Part shown: piece after piece, positions 31,499 to 39,033 of the stretch
How positions within the stretch are numbered: the stretch's first letter is position 1
How the letters are laid out: each line of letters starts with the position of its first letter
Assembly (NCBI GenBank): GCA_031254225.1
Contig: JAIRUU010000075.1
Coordinates: forward strand, 1 to 39,450
Reading direction: 5' to 3'
DNA from: Candidatus Elusimicrobium euhamitermitis
GTDB lineage: Bacteria; Elusimicrobiota; Elusimicrobia; Elusimicrobiales; Elusimicrobiaceae
Length of the DNA: 39,450 bases
The notes under the pieces: model-generated
The model's database searches: none
What the model saw: the letters and a program-made list of their open reading frames with translations, nothing else
Told to the model about the DNA's origin: nothing
Position numbers and translations under genes: made by a program

Positions 31499-32335
31499 CT
31501 ACTTAATGCCTGGGATAAAAGTAAAACTCAGGCCCTGCGCGCCGCTCTCAGCCACGCTGCCGGCGCCGGGTTTTACGACGTGCATTCCCGCCACATAAAA
31601 ACCTTCGGCCGCCGCGCGGCGTAAAATTGTTTTGCGCATTTCGGTCGCCGCGGCAGGATTGGTATCATAGCTCAAATAAAGGTCTGGGTTTTTAAACTGC
31701 CCCAGAAAATGCACCAAATCCCCCCACACCAAAAGTTTTTTGCCGCCCGCGTCAATCATATAACCCGTGTGGCCTGGCGTGTGGCCGAACAGCGGGACGC
31801 TTGTCACGCCCGGAGTAATTTCCGCGATTTGCGGGACTTTAGTAATATTCTCTTCATACTCTTTTAAAACCGCGGCGGCCTGCGCGTTGCCGCTTTCCTC
31901 AAAATACCGCGCTTCTTCAAGCGCGATCATAACCCGCGCGTGCGGAAAAACTTTTTTGTCCTCCGCGTCCAGCATTCCGCCGATATGGTCACCGTGCATA
32001 TGAGTAAGGCAGACAATATTGATATCTGTCGGCGTAAAACCGGCCTCTTTCAAACGCTCAACAACTTTGCCGCCATTGGCAGCGGACGTGCCGGCGTCAA
32101 ACAATATTTTTATTTTGCCGGTATCAAGCAAAAAATAATTAAGCGCGTTTTCATTCCACCCGCGCATTTTTTTAAACGGTATTTTACTTGCGATTAAATT
32201 TTCCGGTATGGCGCCGGTATTATTATTTAACGCATAAAACTTAAAGCCGCCCAGATTATAAACGCTCACATTTCCTCCATGCGCGCAAAGCGCGGCCGCG
32301 CATAATACCGCCGCGGCGACAAATATTTTTTTCAT
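31499..32335 (-). CDS. Secreted metallo-beta-lactamase-fold hydrolase
   Basis: 278 residues, signal peptide ending CAHG before GNVSV. Metal ligands are complete: HMHGDH at 112-117, His in GHTPGHTG near 189, Asp in WGDLVH near 209 and His in AGMHVV near 258. The MBL fold includes lactonases, sulfatase-like and quorum-quenching enzymes; GxxGxxxxxxMRGW before the core resembles lactonase-like secreted MBL proteins. It is periplasmic and its substrate is unknown. It is divergent from the methionine leader, 45 bp away. Confidence 0.9.
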   Translation of the reverse strand: MKKIFVAAAVLCAAALCAHGGNVSVYNLGGFKFYALNNNTGAIPENLIASKIPFKKMRGWNENALNYFLLDTGKIKILFDAGTSAANGGKVVERLKEAGFTPTDINIVCLTHMHGDHIGGMLDAEDKKVFPHARVMIALEEARYFEESGNAQAAAVLKEYEENITKVPQIAEITPGVTSVPLFGHTPGHTGYMIDAGGKKLLVWGDLVHFLGQFKNPDLYLSYDTNPAAATEMRKTILRRAAAEGFYVAGMHVVKPGAGSVAESGAQGLSFTFIPGIK

Positions 32336-32344
32336 AAACGCCCC

Positions 32345-32373
32345 CTGTAAAATATTTTAGCATATGCTATAAT
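32345..32373 (+). promoter_or_regulatory. Promoter of the methionine operon
   Basis: A perfect -10 TATAAT at 32368-32373 and a poor -35 (CTGTAA, 32345-32350) at a 17-base spacing. Transcription would start about 32380, the A of the leader peptide ATG. The other strand carries the divergent metallo-hydrolase start region. The weak -35 suggests an activator or low basal rate. Confidence 0.7.
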
Positions 32374-32379
32374 TTAATT

Positions 32380-32460
32380 ATGAAGAGAAATTTTTCCGCA
32401 AACAAAATGATGATGTCCGCCATGTGCATGCGCATGACGGGGATATATTATTTTGCCTAG
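32380..32460 (+). CDS. Met-rich leader peptide of the methionine operon
   Basis: 26 codons. Codons 10-12, 15, 17 and 19 are ATG and codon 16 is TGC, so seven of ten codons from 10 to 19 are for sulfur amino acids: MMMSAMCMRM. It ends TGIYYFA and TAG at 32458-32460. No Shine-Dalgarno exists; the ATG is six bases after the -10, so the ribosome would load on a leaderless 5' end. The peptide has no other apparent role; its Met codons sit where ribosome stalling would control folding of the terminator downstream. Six Met in ten residues is far from chance, and the location before metY-metA-hom supports the assignment. Confidence 0.85.
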   Translation: MKRNFSANKMMMSAMCMRMTGIYYFA

Positions 32461-32526
32461 CGGAAATTTTAAAAAATTTAAAGAACAAAAACCCCGTCAG
32501 GCAGTAAAAGACGGGGTCATTTTTTT
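32421..32526 (+). promoter_or_regulatory. Transcription attenuator: mutually exclusive antiterminator and terminator
   Basis: Terminator: ACCCCGTC (32491-32498) with GACGGGGT (32510-32517), loop 11, then seven T (32520-32526). Antiterminator: TGACGGGG (32435-32442, at leader codons 19-21) with CCCCGTCA (32492-32499), eight pairs. Both use the same CCCCGTC arm, so only one can form. A small hairpin CATGTG-CATG-CGCATG (32421-32436) lies inside the Met codons and overlaps the antiterminator arm, and TTTCCGC (32393-32399) can pair with GCGGAAA (32460-32466) to enclose the leader. Predicted logic: a ribosome stalled at the early Met codons frees the antiterminator; one that reaches the stop codon favours the terminator. 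Confidence 0.82.
32491..32526 (+). terminator. Intrinsic terminator of the met leader
   Basis: Eight-bp stem ACCCCGTC/GACGGGGT followed by seven T, 15 bases before the metY ATG at 32541. It is the switchable part of the attenuator. Its location between leader and operon, with no gene ending here on the plus strand other than the leader, shows that it is regulatory rather than a simple gene end. Confidence 0.9.
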
Positions 32527-32540
32527 ACACCGGAGAAATT

Positions 32541-33797
32541 ATGAAAACAGAAACTATCGCGACGGCGTCTGGTTTTGAAATAGACGGCACAGGCGCCACC
32601 AACCCGCCTTTATATCTCTCAAACGCTTACAGGTTTGAAAACGCGGCGCACGCTAAAGATTTATTTGATTTAAAAGCCGCGGGTTACATTTATACCCGTC
32701 TCAATAACCCGACCAACGCGGTTTTGGAAGAACGCCTGAACGCGCTTGAGGGCGGCGTTGGCTGCGTGGCAACTTCCTGCGGCCACGCGGCGCAATTTAT
32801 GACGGTATGCGCGCTGGCGGAAAGCGGGGACGAAATAATTTCATCGTCGGCAATTTACGGCGGGACTTTCAATATGTTCTCGCACACGCTGCGCAGGCTG
32901 GGCATAAAAGTGAAATTCGCGTCCGTGGGCAAACCCGCGGAATTTGAAAAACTGGTGACTGAAAAAACCAAAGCTATATTCGTAGAATCCATAAGCAACC
33001 CCGGCTGTGAAATACCGGACTTTGACGAAATTTCAAAAATAGCAAAAAAATACAAAATACCTTTTATCGTGGACAATACCTGCACTACTCCTTATTTATT
33101 CCAGCCAAAAAAATACGGCGCGGACATTATAATCCACTCAACCACAAAATTTTTGTGCGGCCATGCGTCCGTCATGGGCGGCGCGGTAATAGACTGCGGA
33201 ACCTTTGACTGGACAAGCGGCCGCTTCCCCGCGTTTTGCGCGCCGGACCCCAGCTACCACGGCATAATTTACGCCAAAGATTTCCCGCAAAATGCTTTCA
33301 TAATAAAACTGCGCACGCAGACGCTGCGCGACGTGGGCGCGTGCCAGAGCCCGTTCAACTCTTACCTCACTTTGCAGGGCGTGCAAACGCTGCACGTGCG
33401 CATGGACAGGCATATTGAAAATACTTTAAAACTTGTGGCATGGCTTGAAAAAAATCCCAAAATAGCGTGGGTAAAATATCCGTCCGTCAAAGATAATGAA
33501 TATAAAAATATGGCGGAAAAATATTTTTGCGGGCGCGGCGGCTCGGTACTGAGTTTCGGCGTAAAAGGCGGTTTTGAGCAGGGGAAAAAACTAATTGAAA
33601 ACGTAAAACTCTGCCTGCATGCCACAAATCTGGGCGACGTCAGAACAATACTTACGCACCCGGCCAGCACGACGCACAGCCAACTCTCGGACGAAGAAAA
33701 AATTTCATCGGGTATTACGGATGACCTTATAAGAATCTCCGTCGGCATAGAACATATTGACGATATTATTGCCGACATAGAGAACGCGCTTAAATGA
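32541..33797 (+). CDS. metY: O-acetylhomoserine sulfhydrylase (aminocarboxypropyltransferase)
   Basis: 418 residues of the Cys/Met-metabolism PLP family. ETIATASGF and GATNPPLYLSNAY at the N-terminus, YTRLNNPTNAVLEERLNALEGG near 51-72, and the PLP lysine K203 in IIHSTTKFLCGHASVMGG; HPASTTHSQLSDEE near 375 closes the active site. Length is that of MetY rather than the ~380-residue MetB/MetC. It makes homocysteine from O-acetylhomoserine and sulfide, allowing direct sulfhydrylation. GGAGAAA lies six bases before the ATG. First structural gene after the Met attenuator and overlapping metA by four bases. Confidence 0.92.
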   Translation: MKTETIATASGFEIDGTGATNPPLYLSNAYRFENAAHAKDLFDLKAAGYIYTRLNNPTNAVLEERLNALEGGVGCVATSCGHAAQFMTVCALAESGDEIISSSAIYGGTFNMFSHTLRRLGIKVKFASVGKPAEFEKLVTEKTKAIFVESISNPGCEIPDFDEISKIAKKYKIPFIVDNTCTTPYLFQPKKYGADIIIHSTTKFLCGHASVMGGAVIDCGTFDWTSGRFPAFCAPDPSYHGIIYAKDFPQNAFIIKLRTQTLRDVGACQSPFNSYLTLQGVQTLHVRMDRHIENTLKLVAWLEKNPKIAWVKYPSVKDNEYKNMAEKYFCGRGGSVLSFGVKGGFEQGKKLIENVKLCLHATNLGDVRTILTHPASTTHSQLSDEEKISSGITDDLIRISVGIEHIDDIIADIENALK

Positions 33798-34579
33798 AAA
33801 TTGCCATATTAAATTTAATGCCGACAAAAAAGGAAACAGAACGCCAGCTGCAGACGTTACTGGAAGCCGCCGGCGCCGCGCCGCAAATAACCTGGCTGAC
33901 CACGGCGACTTATAAAAGTAAAAATACCGACGAAGAATATTTAAAAGCAAAATATACGACGTTTGATAAAATAAAAAATCTGCGTTTTGATTTGTTTATA
34001 ATAACCGGCGCGCCGGTTGAGCATATGGCTTTTGAAGACGTTGCTTACTGGAAAGAACTGACGGGAATTTTAGATTTTTCCAAAAAAAATTCTCTGTTTA
34101 ATATTTATATCTGCTGGGCGGCGCAGGCCGCGCTTTACCATTTTTACGGCGTGAATAAAAAACCGCTGCCGCAAAAATGCTTCGGCATATTTGAGCAGCG
34201 GATAAAAAATAAAAGCGGCGTTTTTTATAAAAATTTCCAGCCACGTTTTAATATGCCGCACTCCCGTCATACGACTTTATGCGGCGTTAAACATGGCGAT
34301 TTGATTGTTGAAGCGGCTTTCGGATCTGAGATAAGCGTAATTTCCGCGCGCGGCCAAAGAGCGCTTTTCATAACCGGCCACCCCGAATATGACGCGGACA
34401 CTCTGCACAATGAGTACATGCGCGACTTGCGCGAAGGCAAATCCATAAACATGCCGCAAAATTATTACCCGCAGAATAATCCCCAAAACCCGCCGCCTAA
34501 CGTCTGGCGCGCGGAGGCCGTTTTATTTTATACCAATATCATTAATCATATAAGGAGCATTAAAAATGAAACCGTTTAA
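33794..34579 (+). CDS. metA: Homoserine O-acyltransferase (MetA type), probably acetyl-specific
   Basis: 261 residues, about 40 shorter than typical MetA. An in-frame TAA lies immediately before the ATG, so the N-terminus cannot be longer. Catalytic Cys107 (ICWAAQAAL), His196 and Glu198 (TGHPEYD) are in place. GAPVE at 72-76 has Glu76 at the position that selects acetyl-CoA in MetA proteins such as that of Bacillus cereus, where succinyl enzymes have Gly. The product O-acetylhomoserine is the substrate for MetY next door. Overlaps metY by four and hom by 14 bases. Confidence 0.93.
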   Translation: MKIAILNLMPTKKETERQLQTLLEAAGAAPQITWLTTATYKSKNTDEEYLKAKYTTFDKIKNLRFDLFIITGAPVEHMAFEDVAYWKELTGILDFSKKNSLFNIYICWAAQAALYHFYGVNKKPLPQKCFGIFEQRIKNKSGVFYKNFQPRFNMPHSRHTTLCGVKHGDLIVEAAFGSEISVISARGQRALFITGHPEYDADTLHNEYMRDLREGKSINMPQNYYPQNNPQNPPPNVWRAEAVLFYTNIINHIRSIKNETV

Positions 34580-35891
34580 CGTCGTAATAATAGGCTGCGG
34601 CAACGTCGGCGGCGGCACGGCAAAAATTATTTATAATACGCCGCGCGAACTTAAACAAAAAGCTGGCGGCAGGGACATAAAAATAAAACAAATAATAACG
34701 CGCCATCCGCGCGCGGCCGCCCAAAAACACGGTTTGCCGTTAAGCTTATTCTGCTCTTCAAAAGCCGGACTGAGCGGGACGCAGTGCGATAATTTTACCC
34801 GCGCCGCGCTTAAAAACCCCGACGTGGATTTGGTAGTTGAAACCGTCGGCGGCGATACAAATTATATACACGCGCTCCATAAAAATATTTTAAAAAGCGG
34901 CAAACATCTTGTAACCGCCAATAAAGCTATTTTGGCAAAACACGGCTATGATATTTTTGATTACGCCAAAAAAGAAAATAAATCCGTCGGGTACGAAGGC
35001 GCGGTCTGCGGCGCGATACCGCTTATAAAAGTCGTGCAGGACAGTTTTACCGGCGACCTTATTAACAAAATAACCGGCATAGTAAACGGCACAAGCAATT
35101 TTATTTTAAGCCGCATGGCGGCCGGCGGCGCATCGTACGAAGACTCGCTCAAACTCGCGCAAAAACTGGGTTACGCGGAACTTAATCCGGCTATGGATAT
35201 TGAAGGGACTGACGCGGCCAACAAACTAAAAATTTTAATACAGTTAATTTACGGTTTGTCCGCCGCGCGGCTGTCTTTTCCCGTCAAAGGCATAACGCAT
35301 ATTTCCAAGCAGGATTTTATGGTGGCAAAAAGTTTAAACAGCACCATAAAACATATCGCGCTGGCTGTTAAAGAGGGAAATAAAATTTACGCCTGCGTGT
35401 CTCCCGCCGTTATACCGGACACTGATTATCTGTACGGCGTTTCCGGCGCGACGAACGCTGTTAAATTAAACGCGCGCTATTCCGGCGAACACTTGTTCGT
35501 GGGCCAGGGCGCCGGCTCGTCGGAAACGGGCAGCGCGGTGGTTTCAGATATTGTTTTTATAGCAAAGCACGGTTATATAAAAGATTTGAAAAACGCAGTA
35601 ACGCACGCGGCGCATAAGCTTGCCGATTATAATGATTATCCCGCCTCTTACCTGTTGGTAATAAAAACCACGGACAAACCAGGCGTAATAGGCACCGTCG
35701 GCACGGCTATAGGCGACGTGAACGTCAACATAGAAAATATAGCGCAAAGCATAATTTCCGGGCCAGACTGGTATTTGCCCGTTGAAGTCAGCAGGTGCAC
35801 GGCAAAACAGCTGGACGCGGCTATCGCGTTAATAAAAAAACGCAGACCGAAATTAATAAAAGATTATAAATATATTCCTATACTCAAATAA
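34566..35891 (+). CDS. hom: Homoserine dehydrogenase with C-terminal ACT domain
   Basis: 441 residues. NAD(P)-binding VVIIGCGNVGGGTAKII at 6-22, VVETVGG near 95, TANKAILAKHG near 118 and the catalytic NGTSNFILSRM near 176-187, GYAELNPAMDIEGTDAANKL near 207. An ACT domain follows from about 365 (YLLVIKTTDKPGVIGTVGTAIGDVNVNIENI), where threonine or methionine feedback is expected in this family. AAGGAG lies eight bases before the ATG, inside metA. It makes homoserine, so the whole branch from aspartate semialdehyde to homocysteine is under the Met leader. Confidence 0.96.
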   Translation: MKPFNVVIIGCGNVGGGTAKIIYNTPRELKQKAGGRDIKIKQIITRHPRAAAQKHGLPLSLFCSSKAGLSGTQCDNFTRAALKNPDVDLVVETVGGDTNYIHALHKNILKSGKHLVTANKAILAKHGYDIFDYAKKENKSVGYEGAVCGAIPLIKVVQDSFTGDLINKITGIVNGTSNFILSRMAAGGASYEDSLKLAQKLGYAELNPAMDIEGTDAANKLKILIQLIYGLSAARLSFPVKGITHISKQDFMVAKSLNSTIKHIALAVKEGNKIYACVSPAVIPDTDYLYGVSGATNAVKLNARYSGEHLFVGQGAGSSETGSAVVSDIVFIAKHGYIKDLKNAVTHAAHKLADYNDYPASYLLVIKTTDKPGVIGTVGTAIGDVNVNIENIAQSIISGPDWYLPVEVSRCTAKQLDAAIALIKKRRPKLIKDYKYIPILK

Positions 35892-35907
35892 TTTTTTATA
35901 ATAAGTT

Positions 35908-36372
35908 ATGCAAAAAACGTTTTTACTTCTGTGCATGACCGCGCTGCTGTCCGCCTGCGCCGCAACAAGCGCGGCGCCGAGCTGCAACTTGTACGTAATA
36001 GCGTTAATGAAACAAAAAAATATTTATCTTCCGCAGGCAAACGCCAACGGGCTGGACAATTATTTAAAAGATTCAAAAGACTGGATTAAAGTGCCGCGCA
36101 TTAACGGGAAACTGAACCACAAGGCCGCGTATCTGGCGGCAAACACAGGCCGCGTTGCGCTTGCTACTTATAACACCCATTCCGGCCGCAGCGGACATAT
36201 AGCGGAAGTTTACGGTAAAAAAAAGATGGAGTGGAGCATGGGTTTTAACGCGCTTGTGCCTTACGTCAACAGCACGGTAAACGGACGCAAACCGGGCGTT
36301 TCTCTTCTCTCGCAGCAGTTTAAACCGAGTAAAGAAAGCCGCATGAATTATTATATTTACGACAAGAAATAA
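35908..36372 (+). CDS. Lipoprotein with CHAP/NlpC-P60-like motifs
   Basis: 154 residues. Lipobox LLSAC with Cys17. After a short linker, SCNLYVIALMKQKNIYLP puts a Cys26 at the start of a helix, and RSGHIAEVYG puts His97 in a strand, the order of the Cys-His pair in CHAP/NlpC peptidoglycan amidases. GRVALATYN strand and an NKPGVSLLSQQF tail are compatible with a papain-like half barrel. A cell-wall role is plausible but unproven. TATAAT at 35897-35902 is five bases before the ATG; no Shine-Dalgarno. Confidence 0.6.
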   Translation: MQKTFLLLCMTALLSACAATSAAPSCNLYVIALMKQKNIYLPQANANGLDNYLKDSKDWIKVPRINGKLNHKAAYLAANTGRVALATYNTHSGRSGHIAEVYGKKKMEWSMGFNALVPYVNSTVNGRKPGVSLLSQQFKPSKESRMNYYIYDKK

Positions 36373-39015
36373 TTATTTGTACCGCTCCATAATTTCAGGG
36401 GCGCAGGACAGCAGTTTAATAACTTCTTCCGTGCGTTTATAAACTTCCAGCAGATTTTTAATCTCTTCTCCGTCGGGAACGGGCATAACGCCCTGTTTTA
36501 ACTGTTTATCAAAATTCTCAAAAATTTTATAAACGGCGTTAAGGCGCAAGTTCGCGCTTACGCCTTTTGCGGTATGCGCTTTTAAGGCGGTATTTTGAAC
36601 GTCGCCGCGTTCAACGGCTGAAATAAATTCCGGCACCATGTTGTTCGCAACAAAACTGCCAAGCAGTTTCTGATAAAGCTTTACGTTTCCGCTCAACATA
36701 TCAAGACCGCTTTTTAAATCAATTATATCCGCGTCTATCTTGACGTCGGTCTTTGGGCCGCTCTCACGCACAGCGTTTTCCCGTCCGGCGGCGGGAGCGG
36801 CAGCGCCGCCCAAATATTTTTGAAGCAGCGCAAAAAGTTTATTTTCGTCAACCGGTTTGCTCAAATGCCCGTTCATTCCGGCGGCAAGAGAGGCTTCCGC
36901 ATGTTCTTTAAAAGCGTTTGCGGTCAACGCTATTATCGGCACAGTTCCGGCCGAGGGCAGCCCGCTTGAACGTATGGCTTTTGCCGCGGCGTAGCCGTCC
37001 ATCTTGGGCATTTGGACGTCCATAAATATAAGGTCATAGGCGGAAGGATTTTTCTTAAACATTTCCACCGCCTCTTCCCCGTCGCGCGCCATGGATACCT
37101 TGAGTTTTGCAGGCCGCAGAATATCGGCCAGAATCTCGCGGTTAATTTCAATGTCTTCCGCTATCAGCACGCTTTTTGAACTAAAATCCGCGGAGTTCTG
37201 TTTTCCCGCCGTTTGTCTGACGGTTTTCAAACCGGTAATTTCATTTATTATGTTGATTACCGTTGAGGGGAAAACCGGCTTAGGCAGAAAAATTTTTATG
37301 CCTATGGCCTTTGCTTCCCTTTCAATTGTTTCCATTTCATAAACGGACATCATGATTACTATTTCATTTCCCGCGCCGGCCTCTTTTATTTTTTTTGCCG
37401 TCTCAAGACCGTCCATGCCTTCCATTTTATAATCCATGAAAATAATGTTAAAAGCGTCCCCAGCGGCGCGCGCCGCGGCCGTTTTTTCAACGGCTTCAAA
37501 CCCGCTTGCCGCGGCGTCATATTTAATTTCATGCGCGGCCAGAATTCCGCCCATATAGTCGCGTACTTCGGGACTGTCGTCCACAACTAAAATTTTAATT
37601 TTATGCGCCGCGTCCGCCGCAATTTCCGGCGCGTTTTCTTTCCCCCCGCGCGTTTTAAAACTAACTGTAAAAGAAAACACGCTGCCGGCGCCGAATTCAC
37701 TCTCCGCCTTAATTTCGCCGCCCATAATGTCCACTATTTTTTTGGATATCGCCAGCCCGAGGCCTGTCCCGCCGTAGCGTTTTGTAATCGTGGCGTCCGC
37801 CTGTTCAAAAGCCGCGAACATGTGCCGCATCTGTTCTTTTGTCATTCCTATGCCGGTGTCCGACACGGCAAATTCCAGCGCGGCCGAATCTCCGTCCCTT
37901 CGCGCGGTTTTTACGCTTAAAGAAATTTTACCGCCTTCGCCCGTAAATTTTACCGCGTTTGCCAAAAGATTCATGATAACCTGGTACAGACGCGTCTCGT
38001 CCCCGTGCAGCGCGCGCGGCACGTCGCCGTCAATATGCACAAAAAGTTCCTGTTTTTTTTCGTCGGCTCTGACGGATATAAGATTTACAAGATTTTCAAG
38101 TAGTTTTTCCAAATCAAAATCTTCCTCGTAAAGTTCAAACCTGCCGGATTCTATTTTTGACAAATCCAGAATATCGTTAATAATAGCCAGCAGGTGGTTT
38201 GACGACGTTTCCACCTTCCCCAGATAACCTTTTATTTTAGCCAGATCCGTGCTGCCCTGCGCTATTTTCGTCATGCCGATAACCGCGTTCATGGGAGTGC
38301 GTATTTCATGGCTCATGTTGGAAAGGAACTGGCTTTTTGCCTGGTTGGCGCGCTCTGCGTCTTCTTTTGCAAGACGCAGCACTCTAAAAAGAGGCACTAT
38401 CAAAAAATATAACGCGGCCAGCATTACTAAAAACCCGAAGAAAAAAAGCAGCATTGAAGAGCCCGACGTAAAACCCAGCATGTCCCGCGGCGATATCATA
38501 TTACTCACGCCGTACCAGGTTCCGTTAAACTCAAAAACAGAAAAGGAACTTATGGTAATTTTTTGCTTTCTGTTTTTTAAAAAAACAGTATAAGGCGCGC
38601 CGGTTTTTTTGGCCCTGAGCGCCGCCTTTAAAGCCTTTGCCCCGAAATTATTATAAGGCGGCAGCTTTACAAAGTTTTCGTCCGAAGAATAAATTATATA
38701 AACGTCGTTTTCATTTAATTTAAAAAATACCGCGGAAATATGTTTGTCCTGCCGCGGGACGGGATAGGCCCTCAGCACTCCCTCAACTTGTTTTAAAAGC
38801 TGTTCTCCCTGCGCGCCGCCGGCCGCGGCTTCCATGAGCATGTTTTCAAAGGCAGCCGCTTCGGAATATACAAAAAAATTCATATATCTTCTGGCGACAA
38901 AATAGGTGTTCATCAAAAACGCAAACAGCACGATAAACGCCCCCGCCGCCAGCAAAGCCGCCGTTTTTTTAATGCCGAGCTGCCTAGCCACAGAGGAAGA
39001 TTTTTTATCGCTCAT
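36373..39015 (-). CDS. Hybrid sensor histidine kinase with two receivers and an HPt domain
   Basis: 880 residues. Transmembrane helices at about 18-38 and 187-209 bracket a 150-residue extracytoplasmic sensor of the dCache/PAS-like size, without a recognised ligand motif. HisKA holds the phospho-His236 (NMSHEIRTPMNAVIGM), then HATPase with VIMNLLANAVKFT and DTGIGM/GTGLGLAISKKI. Receiver 1 (KILVVDDSPEVRD; FMDYKMEGMDG) and receiver 2 (SVLIAEDIEINRE; FMDVQMPKMDG) follow, and an HPt domain at the C-terminus with KAHTAKGVSANL. All parts for an intramolecular phosphorelay are present; the final output is probably the adjacent truncated receiver protein. Confidence 0.95.
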   Translation of the reverse strand: MSDKKSSSVARQLGIKKTAALLAAGAFIVLFAFLMNTYFVARRYMNFFVYSEAAAFENMLMEAAAGGAQGEQLLKQVEGVLRAYPVPRQDKHISAVFFKLNENDVYIIYSSDENFVKLPPYNNFGAKALKAALRAKKTGAPYTVFLKNRKQKITISSFSVFEFNGTWYGVSNMISPRDMLGFTSGSSMLLFFFGFLVMLAALYFLIVPLFRVLRLAKEDAERANQAKSQFLSNMSHEIRTPMNAVIGMTKIAQGSTDLAKIKGYLGKVETSSNHLLAIINDILDLSKIESGRFELYEEDFDLEKLLENLVNLISVRADEKKQELFVHIDGDVPRALHGDETRLYQVIMNLLANAVKFTGEGGKISLSVKTARRDGDSAALEFAVSDTGIGMTKEQMRHMFAAFEQADATITKRYGGTGLGLAISKKIVDIMGGEIKAESEFGAGSVFSFTVSFKTRGGKENAPEIAADAAHKIKILVVDDSPEVRDYMGGILAAHEIKYDAAASGFEAVEKTAAARAAGDAFNIIFMDYKMEGMDGLETAKKIKEAGAGNEIVIMMSVYEMETIEREAKAIGIKIFLPKPVFPSTVINIINEITGLKTVRQTAGKQNSADFSSKSVLIAEDIEINREILADILRPAKLKVSMARDGEEAVEMFKKNPSAYDLIFMDVQMPKMDGYAAAKAIRSSGLPSAGTVPIIALTANAFKEHAEASLAAGMNGHLSKPVDENKLFALLQKYLGGAAAPAAGRENAVRESGPKTDVKIDADIIDLKSGLDMLSGNVKLYQKLLGSFVANNMVPEFISAVERGDVQNTALKAHTAKGVSANLRLNAVYKIFENFDKQLKQGVMPVPDGEEIKNLLEVYKRTEEVIKLLSCAPEIMERYK

Positions 39016-39033
39016 TATGCCTAAAACCGGATA

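Noticed and set aside
32341..32540. SAM riboswitch or T-box upstream of metY
   Set aside because: Looked for because such elements often control met genes. There is no S-box, SAM-II or T-box (no TGGNACCGCG-type motif) and the whole transcript leader is only about 160 bases, mostly the Met-rich ORF and its hairpins.
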